This document shows, one piece after another, positions 44,433-56,244 of a DNA stretch of 64,000 nt (position 1 is its first letter; each line of letters begins with the position of its first letter). The position numbers were made by a program, and so were the translations under genes. The DNA lies in NCBI GenBank assembly GCA_036250195.1, contig JAVHZZ010000006.1, positions 73,357,369-73,421,368 of the forward strand, read 5' to 3'. Under the pieces are notes generated by a model. It saw nothing but the letters and a program-made list of their open reading frames with translations, did no database searches and was not told the origin of the DNA. Origin of the DNA: Mixophyes australis. Taxonomy: Eukaryota; Chordata; Amphibia; Anura; Limnodynastidae.

Positions 44433-46059
44433 AAAGTTCTTAATGTTATATTTTGCGCTGTTATCAAAATGATAAAATACCTGTTATTCTGGATTCACAT
44501 ACTTGCAAACATTACAATGGTTACACTTGTTGAACCCCTTGATATGCAGGAACGTTTTATTATTCCTGTTGTTTATTTCTGGTAACATGCTTAGGGCCAG
44601 CGTCTTTAAGATTCTTGTTCTTTCTGAAGACTATGTTTTCAGATATAATACTTGCTAGTATTGGGTCCATCCTAAGTATATCCCAATGTTTAGTAATTGT
44701 AGATTTAATGCTATGTTCACAGCAATTTTAATTGGTGATAAAAGGGATGCTGTTTTCCTTCTTTTCTTGTTCCTTGTATACTAATAAATCGGATCTGTTA
44801 ACCCTTCAAGTTTTTGTTATGGCATCTGATATTAATATAAGGACAATTGTTCTTTACATTGAGATTCATCACTACAGTTTCTCTTTATCCTGTAGAATTG
44901 GGAATAAGGGATGTTGGTTTTCCACCTCTTAACATGTCCACTTTTGTAGTGGAGGTATTGATTTGTGTCTACCGTTTTAATACAATTTTTGGACTCCACT
45001 GTATTATTGACACCTGTTAGAACCAGATTTAAATATTCAATGCTTTTATTGCTATGGTTTGCTGTACATTTCAAGTTGAAATTATTATTGCTAATGTAGG
45101 ATAAAAATAGAGTCATCATCACCGTCTCAAACCATCAGTATATCATCTATATAGCGTTTGTATATTTTTATATACTTAAAAAATGGGTTAGAATTATAAA
45201 TACATTTTTCTTCCAAGCATCCCATAATGAGATTTGCGAAACTTGGTGCGAAAATAGTCCCCATTGCCATCCCACACTTGAAGGTAAAAAGTATCTAAAA
45301 ACTTAAAATAATTATGAGTCAAGATAAATTGAATTGATTAATTCACATATAAAATGTTTGTGTGTCTGGGAGTGGTCCAGATCAGGATCAAAAAAATTGC
45401 CTACGGGCGCTAATCCTTTGCACGTGTTCTATTGCTGTATACAGTGATTGTAAACCATGTGTAGGTGGGATTCCACTGAAACTGTTCAAAGAGTTCAAAA
45501 CGCTGGCTGTGTCTTTCAGATAGGATTGTAATTTAAAAAATATACACAAAAGTCACTTTTTCTTGATAGCAGTTCCTGAATGGGACATAAGGATTCTTCT
45601 CCTTTAGCACCCTCCGTTGTAAATATTCTTCCAGTGGATGTTCATATAAAAAAATAAAAAGCTGACATAGTATAGCCTATATATACCGTCCAACTATACA
45701 TACAGAAAGGACCCTTTAGAAGCCTGTGTACTTTACAACAACACCACGTGATGGTGACAAATCTTATTTAACCTCTCATGGGTATGCACTTACTAGAAGG
45801 CAGTGGAAAAATAGCGTATCAAATCAGACATGTATATTCGTATTTCATCTTCATTCCTGAATTTTATCCCATAAAACAGACCTCCACTCCAACACAGTAA
45901 TGGTGGAAAAAAAAGAGAAGATTCCATAGTGTAAAATCCTTACAACATTTATTAATAAAAATATCGCTCATGGATAACTTCATAAGCGATAAAAACCAGA
46001 CACTCGTACAAAGGGAAAAGGTGGACCCTTACCCTTCAGTCTTTCAAACAAGTGTGGTA

Positions 46060-46369
46060 GATAATATGACAGCAGCCGCAGATGTCCTGGGTAACAATTT
46101 CGCGCTGCACGCCGTCCGAAAAGAGCTGAGGTTTCCAATTCTAAATTCCCCAGTACAGTGTCTCAGGTCACTCACTTACGTCTGCCGACGCGCTTCGATT
46201 CAACAGTCTTTATCCAGGCATTGCTTAATCGAAACGCGTAGGCGGACGTAAGTGAGTGACGTGAGACGCTGTACTGGGGAATTTGGAATTGGAAACCTCA
46301 GCTCTTTTCGGAAGGCGTGCAGCGTGGAATTGTTACCCGGGACATCTGCGGCTGCTGTCATATTATCTA
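46060..46369. repeat. Fold-back inside the second Penelope-like element
   Basis: Arms of about 142 bp, imperfectly paired (AGATAATATGACAGCAGCCG at the left, its complement at the right), enclose a loop of about 25 bases near 46214. The tip carries AATCGAAACGCGT, a word I associate with Penelope-like ends. Confidence 0.88.
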
Positions 46370-46548
46370 TAAGTTAAGAGGCTGCTTTGGGATTGATCGC
46401 GCAGAGAGACATCTTTGTTATTTTAGGATTGTAACTTAGTCACATACTTTCTTAGAAATATATCCACATACTCTGACGTACCGGATGTCAGGGAGTCTAT
46501 ACCAGCTACGTTAGGTCTAGCCAGGAGTTTTTCCAATGTTTTGTGGAT

Positions 46549-46827
46549 CTAAGGGAAGTAGTAGAAAATAGGAATAATGGGATTTGAAACTAGTAAATAT
46601 TGATATTCCTCTTTGGTTATGTGTTCACGTAAGCCCTTAATTAGTATATCCCTCAATATAGAGACATACTCGGTAGTGGGATCTTTAGACAACTTAATAT
46701 AAGATTTTTCATCATTAAGCAGCCTCTGTGCTTCCTCTATATAATCTACCCTGTATAATAACACCACCCCTCCACCTTTATCACCCTGTTTAATTATTAA
46801 TTCCTTGTTATTTTTAAGAGTTTCCAA
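46549..46827 (-). pseudogene. Penelope reverse transcriptase, N-terminal piece
   Basis: The 92-codon frame contains LKNNKELIIKQGDKGGGVVL, the entry block of Penelope reverse transcriptases, then YIEEAQRLLNDEKSY. The following IPKIHK-type block is frameshifted at about 46545. The rest of the enzyme lies beyond an inserted fold-back. Confidence 0.82.
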
Positions 46828-46919
46828 AGCAAGGAATTCTTGTTTGGTGAGATTGATGTTTCGAGGCTATTCCCTGTTAATAATGAAAGGACTTCATCCT
46901 ACATTCAATTATAGACGTC

Positions 46920-47390
46920 AGATACAAGCAGGGTCAGGGCCACAGGCAATGATGCAAATCCGGTAACAAGCAGAGGGTCAGGGCAACAAGCAATGGCTCA
47001 AGTCCAGGTACAGGCAGAAGGTCAGGGCAACTAGCAATGGTTCAGAGTCCAGGTAACAGGCAGGGGTCATACACTGCAAGCAATCCAAAGGTATTCCCCA
47101 ACACAGCACTGGAGCAGGTAAGCAAACTGGGTATCAGAGCACTATAACTGGCAGGGAGGCTAAGCTCTCCCTGCCTTAAATACAAAAGGTAGCTAATCAG
47201 GGCTTTGCACTGAAATCATCCCCAGGCAGTGTTAATTTGTAAATTGGATGTTTTATTAGCCCGCAGGCTAATAAAACTGGAAGTGACGTCCCGGAAGTGA
47301 CATCCCGGTCGTCATGGAGACGGCCAGGACGCCAGGAGGAAGTGAGTCGCAGCGGTGCCCGTGGCCGCCGTAGCTCCTAACACTTTGTAT
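46920..47390. repeat. LTR-like interspersed repeat, unclassified
   Basis: Four diverged units with CAGGGTCAGGGC, AGCAATGG and GTCCAGGTAACAGGCAG are followed by CTCCCTGCCTTAAATAC and a GC-rich stretch with TGACGTCC and GGAAGTGA. The layout resembles the end of the solo LTR at 6615-8380. No target duplication was found. Confidence 0.45.
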
Positions 47391-48620
47391 CCTGAAATTA
47401 ACAAGGGACAAAGTTTTTGGAAAGGCAGGAGAAGATAGAAAAAGAGGTAAAATATATAGTGTAAAAAAAAAAAAACGAACTCTTTGTCAAAGTTTGTTAG
47501 TGCAAAGGTTTTAAATGATTTATCATCAATTTTAACCTATAATGTTGTATAAAGCCCCAAATATTGTAAACACTGAAAAAATCTGCAGCAATCAATTTTT
47601 GTTTTAAAAATGAACGTTCAAGGCTCTCTTGGAATTAGTTGATTTAGAAAGTCAATGGAGATCAGCTAAAATCAATATTTTCTTTCCTTTGGCCGGAAGC
47701 CATGTACAAGGTTACAAGTAGAATTTATTTGTGATAGAAATGAGTTTATACAGTTGTGAACTTCCAACATTCAAAATCTCATATTTACTTTTTTATATGT
47801 TCCTTTTAATATCTTTATTATTTTGAGATGATTACTTTACTAGCATTTCTATACTATGTCAAGGTTTATCAAGTACAAAGGCCACATATGTCAAATTTTT
47901 GGACTATTCCAGGTTTCTAAATAAAGTACATACTGATGGGCGGTGTAACAAATGCCCACAGTATATTTCCCAGTGCTGCAGTCATAAAGGTGAACACAGT
48001 CTGAGCACTGATCGCTATGATGGATCATGTACAGTGGTTAAAGTGGGCTGGTATACCATAGGATATGATGTACCACCACTTCTCCTACTGCTCGTAAAAT
48101 TATCAAATTCCATTCACTTAAATTTTCCATACCACATTTTCTAAATTCCACTCATCATTATAAACTGCATGAATCGTCCTTTTGGCATCTGTTGAAAGCA
48201 GGACAACACATCATTGGTGGATGTTAAACCCCCTGTGAGTATGTTTCCCAACTTAGAAATTAGAAATAGACTAAAGTTGTGTATTAACAAGGAAACGAAC
48301 ATAAGGTGCAATTGGTAAATGGAAAGGAGACTAGTCAGTATGTAAATAAGAAAAAATGTGTACCTTAATTCATAACGCAAAATCTACTGTGTAAAATTGC
48401 CATACACTTTATCCCTCAAAAGAAAATAATAAGAACAACTGAAATTACATATTGAACCAACCAAATATTAACACAAATAAAATGTAAACGCAGCAAACTG
48501 TTACTGCTGCAGCATCAGCGAGTCCGATTCATGCAATAGCAAGAAATAATCTGATAATATGATATAATGTCCAGAGGTGTTGTCCTCAAAGTGAGATAAG
48601 TGAGATGATAGTATTTACAA
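47391..48620. other. Unassigned AT-rich spacer
   Basis: No repeat border or convincing exon seen. Confidence 0.45.
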
Positions 48621-48624
48621 CCAA

Positions 48625-48690
48625 ACAGTTTGGTAGTCGTGTGCTCAAAGCACACGACTACCAAACTGTTTGGTAGTCGTGTGCTCAAAG
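48625..48690. repeat. Perfect hairpin followed by a third copy of its arm
   Basis: ACAGTTTGGTAGTCGTGTGCT, a 3-base loop CAA, and the exact complement (48625-48669) run straight into another TTTGGTAGTCGTGTGCTCAA (to 48690). Confidence 0.95.
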
Positions 48691-49690
48691 CAGAAAACGG
48701 TATAGGTGGATGTGATGATTATGTAGTATATCTAATGACTGATTGTTATTTTCTGTTGAATTCATGTATGACAATGTGAATATTTTATGTAACCTTGTAA
48801 TGTAATCTCAATGTGTGCTTTGCTAAATGACATGAGTTTGAACCTATGCAAGTGTCATTAATCTTTTGAAATTATCCAGAGATAGATAAGCATCTCTGAG
48901 GAGTTTTTTTAGGCATGCAGAGGATGTAGACCTGACCAACCAAGCCGAACAAGCAGAGGTGAGAATTCAGGTCCTCTGAGCATTCCAGCTCTCAGGACAT
49001 CCCTAGCTCACTTTGAAAGCCCTGTGACATTTGAGAGATCAATCTGTCCTTATTGACAACTAACCTCCAAAGGTGGGAGGTGAGAGCTATGTGGAAAAAG
49101 GTTTAAAATCTTCTGCCTTAGACAAAAATGTCTGTATTTTAATGAGGGGGTCTATCAAGACTGAAATGTCTCATATTTCTCAATTGTGTTCCCTCACACA
49201 AACCATGTCTTAACTAAGTAAGTAGTGACTTTATTTCTTATTTTATTTTCTGAAACTTATTTGTGCAACATATTGTATGTTGTGTTATTATTATTTTTTT
49301 GTAACTAAGCCTTGGAAACATTTTTCAGATTAAATAAATGTTATCTAGCATATTCTATGTAATCCTTTGTGAATTTACGAAGCCCAGGGAGGCTCATGCT
49401 ACATGTGTATGTGATTTAAGTGTGAAACATTATTAAGTGGTTTTGGTGAACATAAGGACATCATAATAAATCTTTTGTGGTAGCATAAAAGGTGTATTCA
49501 TTGCTAAGTGACTAAGGTGACGCCAGTTACGGTCAGCTGTTCAGATTGCTGTATCTGGGACAGGCTGGTCGTTCGTGACAGTGGAATAAAGGTTTTCTCC
49601 AACATGGTAATTCCACAAGATCACATTAGCATTATCCAAATGCCAAAAAATGTCAGGGATTTTGAAGTGTAAAAAGTTCTTAGCACTCAC
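48691..49690. other. Unassigned, possibly an old LTR
   Basis: AATAAA-like signals (49334, 49465) and an ending TCGTTCGTGACA near 49570 hint at an LTR, but I found no matching start or target duplication. Confidence 0.25.
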
Positions 49691-49871
49691 CCAGTGTCTC
49701 TCCTAATGTACAGTGTAGAAGTCCGTCTCCCCAGTTGTTAGGTAGAGAGTGGCGCCATTGTTCCAGAGTTAATGCCATCCAAAGTTGGATCCAGCAGTTC
49801 TGTCTGAGCTGATTCTTCGAGCACTGGTCGCCTACAATAAAGGTAGGGCTCTTTGTTCCGTTCCTGAATCC
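49691..49871 (-). other. Candidate exon with canonical splice sites
   Basis: On the minus strand TACTTTTGCAG/G precedes it and CTGG/GTGAGTG follows, both close to consensus, 181 bp apart. One frame is open throughout. A second reads IQERNKEPYLYCRRPVLEES and LLDPTLDG, which looks more protein-like, but meets a TAA about two thirds of the way along. I do not recognise the protein. It could be an exon of a gene extending outside the window, a non-coding RNA exon or a pseudo-exon. Confidence 0.35.
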
Positions 49872-49929
49872 CTGCAAAAGTATGTGTAGTTAGCGGAAAA
49901 GACAAATCTATCTGCAGTGTATGGAGCAT

Positions 49930-50732
49930 AGTTGTGTATTATTTATGCTAAACCGTTCATATAAGGAAACTAAAGCCAACAAAACTGTTTTCATATGTTG
50001 AAGAGTAATATGGACTATATTGCTCTGCCATTACTTGAATCTCAGAACATGTTTGGTTAACCATAAAATGAATCAGAAGTTGCTCACTGCATACTGCTGG
50101 GTTGTGGCACAACTTTGTCACACTTAGTCATGCCCTTGTATCAGGAAATAGACAGCTATGTTAGTATCTATGATGCAGCAGAGGCCCATTTACCTTTTCT
50201 TTCTGCTTGCATAACAGACTTTTACAAAAATAATCAGAGAAAAGCATTTCCGTTATTCTACACATCTCTTTTCTCTCGGGATACAAGTGACTGTACCACA
50301 CACATTGAGAGAGCTCATGAGTATAGCTCCCAGTCAGGTGAGGCTGAGATTGTAGAAAACAAATTATTGTCAGTATAAAATACCTATTTATCACTTTCAC
50401 ACATACATATGAGTGTTGTATGGTTGCCAACAATTAAAAATAATTTTATACTGCCCTATTTATTAGCAGTGCTCCAATTATGGTAATAAGTATGTTTTGT
50501 TTAGTCCTGCTTATCAATGCGACCAAAAAAATCACTTATCGCCTGCATTTATTATAAAAAAATATACCAATCTGTATAAAAATAGCGACCTTTAAAAAAA
50601 TATGGCCATGTCTTTTGCCACAAATATTGCACTTAGTGGAAAGAGTATAATTAGTGCTGTATCTTCTGAACAGTAATTTTATTCAGCTATAACCCTTATC
50701 CTATCTGTAACTGTTTGTGATTTACACTCTTT
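49930..50732. other. Unassigned AT-rich spacer
   Basis: Two short opposing frames near 50115-50430 show no motif. Confidence 0.45.
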
Positions 50733-51049
50733 GAGCCTGAGTCATTAAAAAGAGTAAGGCAAAAATATGAGTGCATTTTCTCCTGGACGAACCATGTTAA
50801 AATGCAAGGAGTGCAAATCAGTTTATTATTTTGCACATATGTTAAATACTTGCTGTTTTTTCTTCTAGCACACAAATACTTGATAGTTTATGTTTTCACC
50901 TAAATTTAAAGTTGATCTAGGACATGCCCTACCCCAACTATTAACCTGCCATCACATTTTAAATCTACCTTCCCTCCAATGCAACATGGTTTTGCCAAGG
51001 TGCAAAGTTGCTTTTGTTTTTGCTTTACTTTCCTAAATGAACCAGGCCC
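50733..51049. mobile_element. MITE with GGGCCTG-type terminal inverted repeats, 317 bp
   Basis: The left end GAGCCTGAGTCATTAAAAAG and the complement of the right end, GGGCCTGGTTCATTTAGGAA, match at most positions and continue with AGTAAGGCAAAAA versus AGTAAAGCAAAAA. The target duplication is not clear. Confidence 0.8.
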
Positions 51050-51169
51050 AATATGTTTTTGTGTGTGTTACAATGCACTTACCTATTAATGGTTAAAGTG
51101 TTGTTACACTATTCGGCACCAGCCAATAGAATATGTAGTGAAGGTCCCTCAGGTTTTCTCTTTTCTATA

Positions 51170-51960
51170 TAGGTTTCCACACTTGGTTATCCTGTCTCTT
51201 TTGCTGCACTAAGTCCTTGTACCTGTGGAGAGAAGCACTAGTATTACCAGTTTAACTCTACTCTGATTTGTGCCTACCTGTTTCTTTGCTTCTCTCCTTT
51301 TTCTTTCCTTTGCTCTTTTATTTGCTCTTTTATTTTCACTCCTTCTTATATCTTTCCCTTTCCTATTCCCTACACCACCCCTGCCATTCTCCTTCTCTGC
51401 TGCATCTTGAAACCCCCCTGCCTTTTTGCCATATAATTTTGTCCCGGCCTGAAACACACCCTTACCGCCTCTTGGTCGTCCCAACCCCCTTCAGGCTTTT
51501 TCGGAGTGTCCTTATGCCCGCCCACCTCTCCTACTTCTCGCCTCCCCCCTCTTCCCAATCACCTCAGGTGACCTGGCTGCTAAACTGCCCAGCAGCTACG
51601 CTGGGCACCCTTTTTCAGACCCCAGAATGGTGGGTGGCCTTTCATTTCCTATCCGCCTCCTCCCTCTAGCAAGACCACCACCGTCCATTTTGCATGGCCG
51701 GCTAGCCAGTGCCCCGGCCGAGCAGCCATTCTGGGAACAGGACTGTTGCAAGTGACGAAGGAGGGATCCCCATCTCCTTGCTTTGCTTGCTCACACTATC
51801 TAACTGTGGCAACGTCACTGTCCCATGCGTGTGTCATGAAGTATAAACAAGCGTTGGGGGGGGTGTCAGGCTCAGCCACACCACCTGTTTTTGAGCCATC
51901 AGACAGGAGGGACATCTACTCCAACCCTCCTGTACTCCCCTCAGGTCCCCTATTTTAACT
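51170..51960 (+). mobile_element. Probable retroelement leader, pyrimidine-rich
   Basis: TTGTGCCTACCTGTTTCTTT followed by a long CT-rich run, then GTGCCCCGGCCGAGCAGCC and TTCTGGGAACAGGAC, resembles leaders of amphibian tyrosine-recombinase retroelements as far as I can recall. The SGNH-like ORF at 54224 has the same orientation and could be the far part of the same element. This is tentative. Confidence 0.3.
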
Positions 51961-53230
51961 TCTCAATGGTACAGGCGCTTCCCTCCATGTAAAAATAATT
52001 TTTAAAAAAAATAAAATAAAATAAATAAATAAATAAATAAATAATAAAAGCAGGTTTCCCCCTGTTTAGCCGGGTCCATGGGGGTGTTACCACACTTCCT
52101 GCTTCCCCATCATTCCCCCATTTAGCTACACGTTTGGGGGTGTGCCCCCCCCCCCCCAGCATCCCACACACATACCTCCATTTAACTCCCCCTCAGTGGT
52201 GTTGTCCACCAATTCCTCCTGTCACCCCCTCAATTCTCAATTTAATGCCCGCACCACCCCTTACCGCCACCCACTCACATCCTCTAGTCTGGGAGCACTG
52301 GAACTTCATAGCGGATTGAGTGACACTGTGGTGAGCATGATGCACACACTGCATATTCTCTACACAACACACAACAGGTCATGATAGTACATTGCCGACT
52401 TTTCAGGCTCTGAGTAAGATGCACAAACTCTGATGAGGCTTTTAGACGCTCACCTGTCTTGTTTTGATAATCGCACACCTAACTAAGCATGCAGCCACAA
52501 TTTGAGGTGTTGGGTAGTGACTTGGCTAACAAGACTATTACGTCCCTAACGTGGGTGTCAGAGTAGAGGCTTATAAGTCCTGCTCCAATAGGCTGGCAGG
52601 CTGTTTATATTTTACAGCGGCCTACATGACAATCGGACCCACGGCAGGCTAGATAATGCATTGTTATCTCCATATGAGAAGCAAAATTTTTAGTGATGAA
52701 GAGGAAGTAGTATGGCATCTATATGATGTTTAGCCATGATGAGACCAAGCAGAGTCACAGTGCCTAATAACATTGGGGAGATGTTTCCCACACAGGGCAG
52801 GTTTAGCGCATCTCTCCAGTCAAAATGTGTGCTTCACGGTTAATACATCTCACTAAAACGCTATACCTCTGGATTTGTAATATCTCATGTGCAGGCATTT
52901 ACATTTTATTATTTATTATTTAACACCTACCTTATATGGCTACATCCAGACAAGGTTTGTACATACCTTTGACAGCATTTTCTTAAAGGAATGTAAGCTA
53001 TAGCAAATAGTTAATACTAGAGGCAAGTACAACTATAGCTTACGCACAATTGTTAAGTTACCTGATGATTGGTTGATACAAGTTTATATGTCCCTGTATG
53101 TCGGTGTTGAATTTGCCTTGACAAAGCATATAGCATAATTGTCCTCAATTTTTATGTCTACAGGAATAGGACACTGATTATGTGTCGCTAATAACTAACA
53201 TTATATAGTACTGGGCATTATATAGTACAA
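51961..53230. other. Unassigned, with an AAATA microsatellite
   Basis: A run of AAATA/AATA units lies at about 52000-52045 and a C run at 52147-52158. Nothing else was recognised. Confidence 0.5.
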
Positions 53231-53261
53231 TGCGGCTTCGATCCGAGAAGGATAGTGAGGG

Positions 53262-53765
53262 TCAGGGTCTGATTGGCCCATCGGGAGACTAGGCTATCCC
53301 CCGGTAGGCCCCGTCCTTGATCACTCCCCTCTTAGTTGGTGGGGGGAGCAGAATTTTTTTATTAAAAAAAATAATAAATAAATACTCACATGACCGCAGC
53401 GCTCCCCGACTCCCCTCTACTCCGTTCGTACTGAATGTCGGGCGTGACGTCATCACACCCAAAGTTCAGTGAGGAGCGCCGCAGAGAGTCGAGAAGAAGA
53501 CAGAAGAGAAGAAAGAACAGAAGAAAAAGAGAAGAAAGAAGTCGATAGAAAAAGTAAGCGAAGGAACGGAAGCAAGGGGGGAGCAAAATGTAGGGGGAGC
53601 ACGGCAGAGTGAAGGGGGAGCATGGCGCAGAGTGACGGGGAAGCATGGCGCAGAGTGGAGGGGAAGCATGGCGCAGAGTGAAGGGGGAGCATGGCGCAGA
53701 GTGAAAAGGGGCCAAGACAGCATGGCAGAGAGTGAAAAGGGGCAAAGACAGCATGGCAGAATTAC
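53262..53765. repeat. MITE fragment with a GGGGGAGCATGGCGCAGAGTG minisatellite
   Basis: It begins CAGGGTCTGATTGGCCCATC, a hAT-like start; no matching far end was found. From 53590 to 53765 there are about six units of 26-32 bp built on GAGCATGGCGCAGAGTGAAG, ending in two GGGGCAAAGACAGCATGGCAGA-type units. The proline/serine frames here are products of the repeat. Confidence 0.75.
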
Positions 53766-54223
53766 ACAGCTTTTCTACAGCATTGGTATGCGCAGAGCTA
53801 CGAAGGATAGCTAGATACTCAGGGATACCCAGTGACTCACTAATTATGGGAAATAACTAGTCTATACTCAGAGACTATTCTGTGTTTTTTTATTAGCAGG
53901 CTCTGAATTCTCATTTAATCTATAAGCAAGTGGGCATAATCTATAGCTCCCTTATTGGTGCTATACAATTCTGATGTGATACTAATTTGTCCATTATTAA
54001 ACTTGTGTAATCCAATATGGAAACTCCCAGCTATCCAACAATTTTGTGATTGCAGGGTGTAAATAGATCTTTAATCAGTGATTGCCCAGGAGCCTATCCC
54101 AGTTATTTAACCTTCACTGATTCCAGATTTATGGACATGCTTATCTCAGTTACACTTACCCTACACTAATTTCTATTGAAAACTCCTGTCCATTAAAATT
54201 CATTGTTTGGGTAAGAGGGGTTT

Positions 54224-54577
54224 ATGCTGGCCTGCTTTTATGGCCTTTGTGACCTCAAAGGTGGTAATGATCTTGGTAAAGGAAAGTCTTTAGACTCGCT
54301 GATTAACATCACAGAAGATTTTCGGGTGCTGCAGATGAGATGGCCAGCGGTGACCTTGTGCTGGTCGGAGGTCATTCCCAGGATCTGCTGGAGAGGTAGC
54401 CTTCCTGCCTCCATTATGAGGAGTCTGTTGAAAAAGCTTAATAGGGCCACTGGCCATGTTGTTAGGGGTATAGTAATTCAACATCCGTTGATCACGGTGG
54501 ACGTTGATTACGGTGGACTAGATGGAGGACATCTTACAGACGAGGGGTTGTGGCATTTCATTCAACAGGCCTACTGA
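54224..54577 (+). pseudogene. SGNH-hydrolase-like domain fragment of a retroelement
   Basis: The 117-codon frame reads GGNDLGKGKSLDSLI (block III GxND of SGNH hydrolases), WSEVIPRICWRGS, KLNRATGHVV, GIVIQHP and DGGHLTDEG (block V). These phrases recur in ORFs that I associate with amphibian tyrosine-recombinase (Ngaro/DIRS-type) retroelements. The catalytic serine block is not in this piece. The 3' flank (54900-55000) reads AATTAAAACTGTGACTATAT and TGTCCTTTGTTTATTTCA, consistent with the end of such an element. CR1 LINEs also carry esterase domains, so the assignment is not certain. Confidence 0.6.
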
Positions 54578-55840
54578 AAATTGGGGGGTTTGGTTAGGTC
54601 ACTTAGGTCACTTGGTAGCAGGCTGTGTGTTCGTTAAAGGAACACAGCATTGTCAAGAAAGCATTGCGGTCAGCACCTGATACAAGGTAATCTCGCTGAT
54701 TGTACATATTGGCTCCTGGTCCTTTTGTGTGTGGGACCCCTTAACCTGTTTTGTGTGGACATGTCATTGTGAGTTCAGATAGGGTGTTTCGGATTAAGTG
54801 CCGACCATTCAGTAAGGGATGATATTCTTGGTTTAGTGGATTCTGGGCCTGTTGGCCATCTACTCATTTGGTTTCGCATTAGTCTGTTTAGCTGAACTCA
54901 CAATTTGCTTTCCGCCACCATTGCAATTATAATTAAAACTGTGACTATATTTGCCAAATTTATATCAGTGTCCTTTGTTTATTTCATATTAGAGTAATAA
55001 GTTTAACGGGTAAAAGAGGCTTATTGTGCAGTAGAAAGAAGCACCAACATTATGCCCTTTTACAAATAAGATAGGGGTTATTTATGAAAAATAGTACATT
55101 ATAGTCTATTTTGAATATTTGACCCCTAAAACAAACTCCACGTTGGTGGGCTTTTCTTTTAACTTAATTATAGTTGTTATATATACAGTCTTCTTCACAA
55201 GTCATTGCCTCTTAACATATAGCAGAATATCTTTTCTGCTCATTCATCTGCCCCTATGTCATACATGCAGGCCCTGAAACTAGTAACTCTGAAATGAGAT
55301 CCGGCATAGAAGAAATATATAACTGGATTATAGTTATCCCCAACAGGATGTAGAGCTGTAAGCAAGCAGAGAGAATTGGATTTGGGTTTACATAGATGGA
55401 TTAATTTACTGGGACAAGCTTGCAGCTTCTGCTATAAGATGTACTTGTCCTTATTATTGCTTTTATAGTGAATAAATATATCTATGACTATGTAGTAGCT
55501 TATCTATACTAATGTAAGCACTGATAAGCCTATAAGGCAACCTCTCAAAATCCTACAGTATAATGGGCTTCTATAATTAAATTATCACTCACAATGCAAG
55601 ATGTGGACAGTTTGGCTTGAAAGCTAGTACTGTGTAATTTTCAACAATCATCTATTTCTGTTTATATACTCCCTGTCATTATATCTGTATTTCTGTCTAG
55701 CTTTTACATAGACACTTCATCTGCTCAGCAGACCTTTCAAGAACTGGTAGTCTGCACAGTACTTGTGGTTTGCGGGTGTAACTAGTGATTACATTAAGAG
55801 GATATGACCTTCTGTGAGCTTTGTCATTATGGAGCCAGGG
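54578..55840. other. Probable retroelement tail, then unassigned sequence
   Basis: Up to about 55000 this may be the 3' end of the element carrying the SGNH-like domain. After that, AT-rich DNA without features. Confidence 0.4.
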
Positions 55841-55844
55841 GTGT

Positions 55845-56210
55845 CAAGAGGGGGGTTAGTGGGTACTGATTACCGGGGCCCGGGTATGCCAGGGGGCCCT
55901 CGTCCGCACTACAGACTAGCAAGATTATTTTTTTCTTTCTTTTACTAATTTTATTTTTTTTCTTGGAAAGGGGGGCGGGCATGTGGCAGGCATTCTATGT
56001 GATCCCTGCATAGGCTGTCAAGTCACATACTGTGCGCTGTGACAGTCTATGCAGGGACCGCATAGGCTGCATCCATCTCCATTAGGCAGTGGCTATATCC
56101 CGGTCACCGTCACATTAACATGTTCTGACTGCTGCAGTCACATGACAAACAGTGCAGGCGGGCTTGCTGGATATCTTTATGTTCCTGTGTGCTGTACAGT
56201 GGAGAAAAAG
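55845..56210. repeat. MITE-like start leading into a minisatellite
   Basis: CAGGGGTGTCAAGAGG resembles a hAT terminus. CCCTGCATAGGCTGTCA (56006-56022) and its near-complement (56040-56055) form a hairpin. The far end is lost in the repeat array. Confidence 0.5.
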
Positions 56211-56244
56211 GTAAGAGAAAGGGGTGATGTGATGGAGAGGGGGA

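Larger units (their letters stand above)
43990..46900 (-). mobile_element. Second Penelope-like element, decayed
   Basis: On the minus strand, from right to left: an N-terminal piece with DKGGGVV (46827-46549), SLTSG-type sequence near 46500, an interruption by non-coding sequence with a fold-back (about 45660-46440), a reverse transcriptase middle part with YLKDTASVLNSLNS (about 45540-45480), a C-terminal part (45122-44832) and a GIY-YIG domain (44432-44091). The order is that of Penelope. Stops separate all parts. It differs considerably in sequence from the copy at 12738-17226, so it is another lineage. Confidence 0.82.

Noticed and set aside
46196..46250. Possible hammerhead ribozyme at the Penelope-like CGAAACGCG word
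   Set aside because: I could not find the CTGATGA core in the right place on either strand.
48691..49580. Possible solo LTR ending TCGTTCGTGACA
   Set aside because: No matching start or target duplication found, so only listed with low confidence.
53386..53754. Proline/serine-rich frames on the minus strand
   Set aside because: They are produced by the GAGCATGGCGCAGAGTG minisatellite and the GAAGAA-rich run before it.
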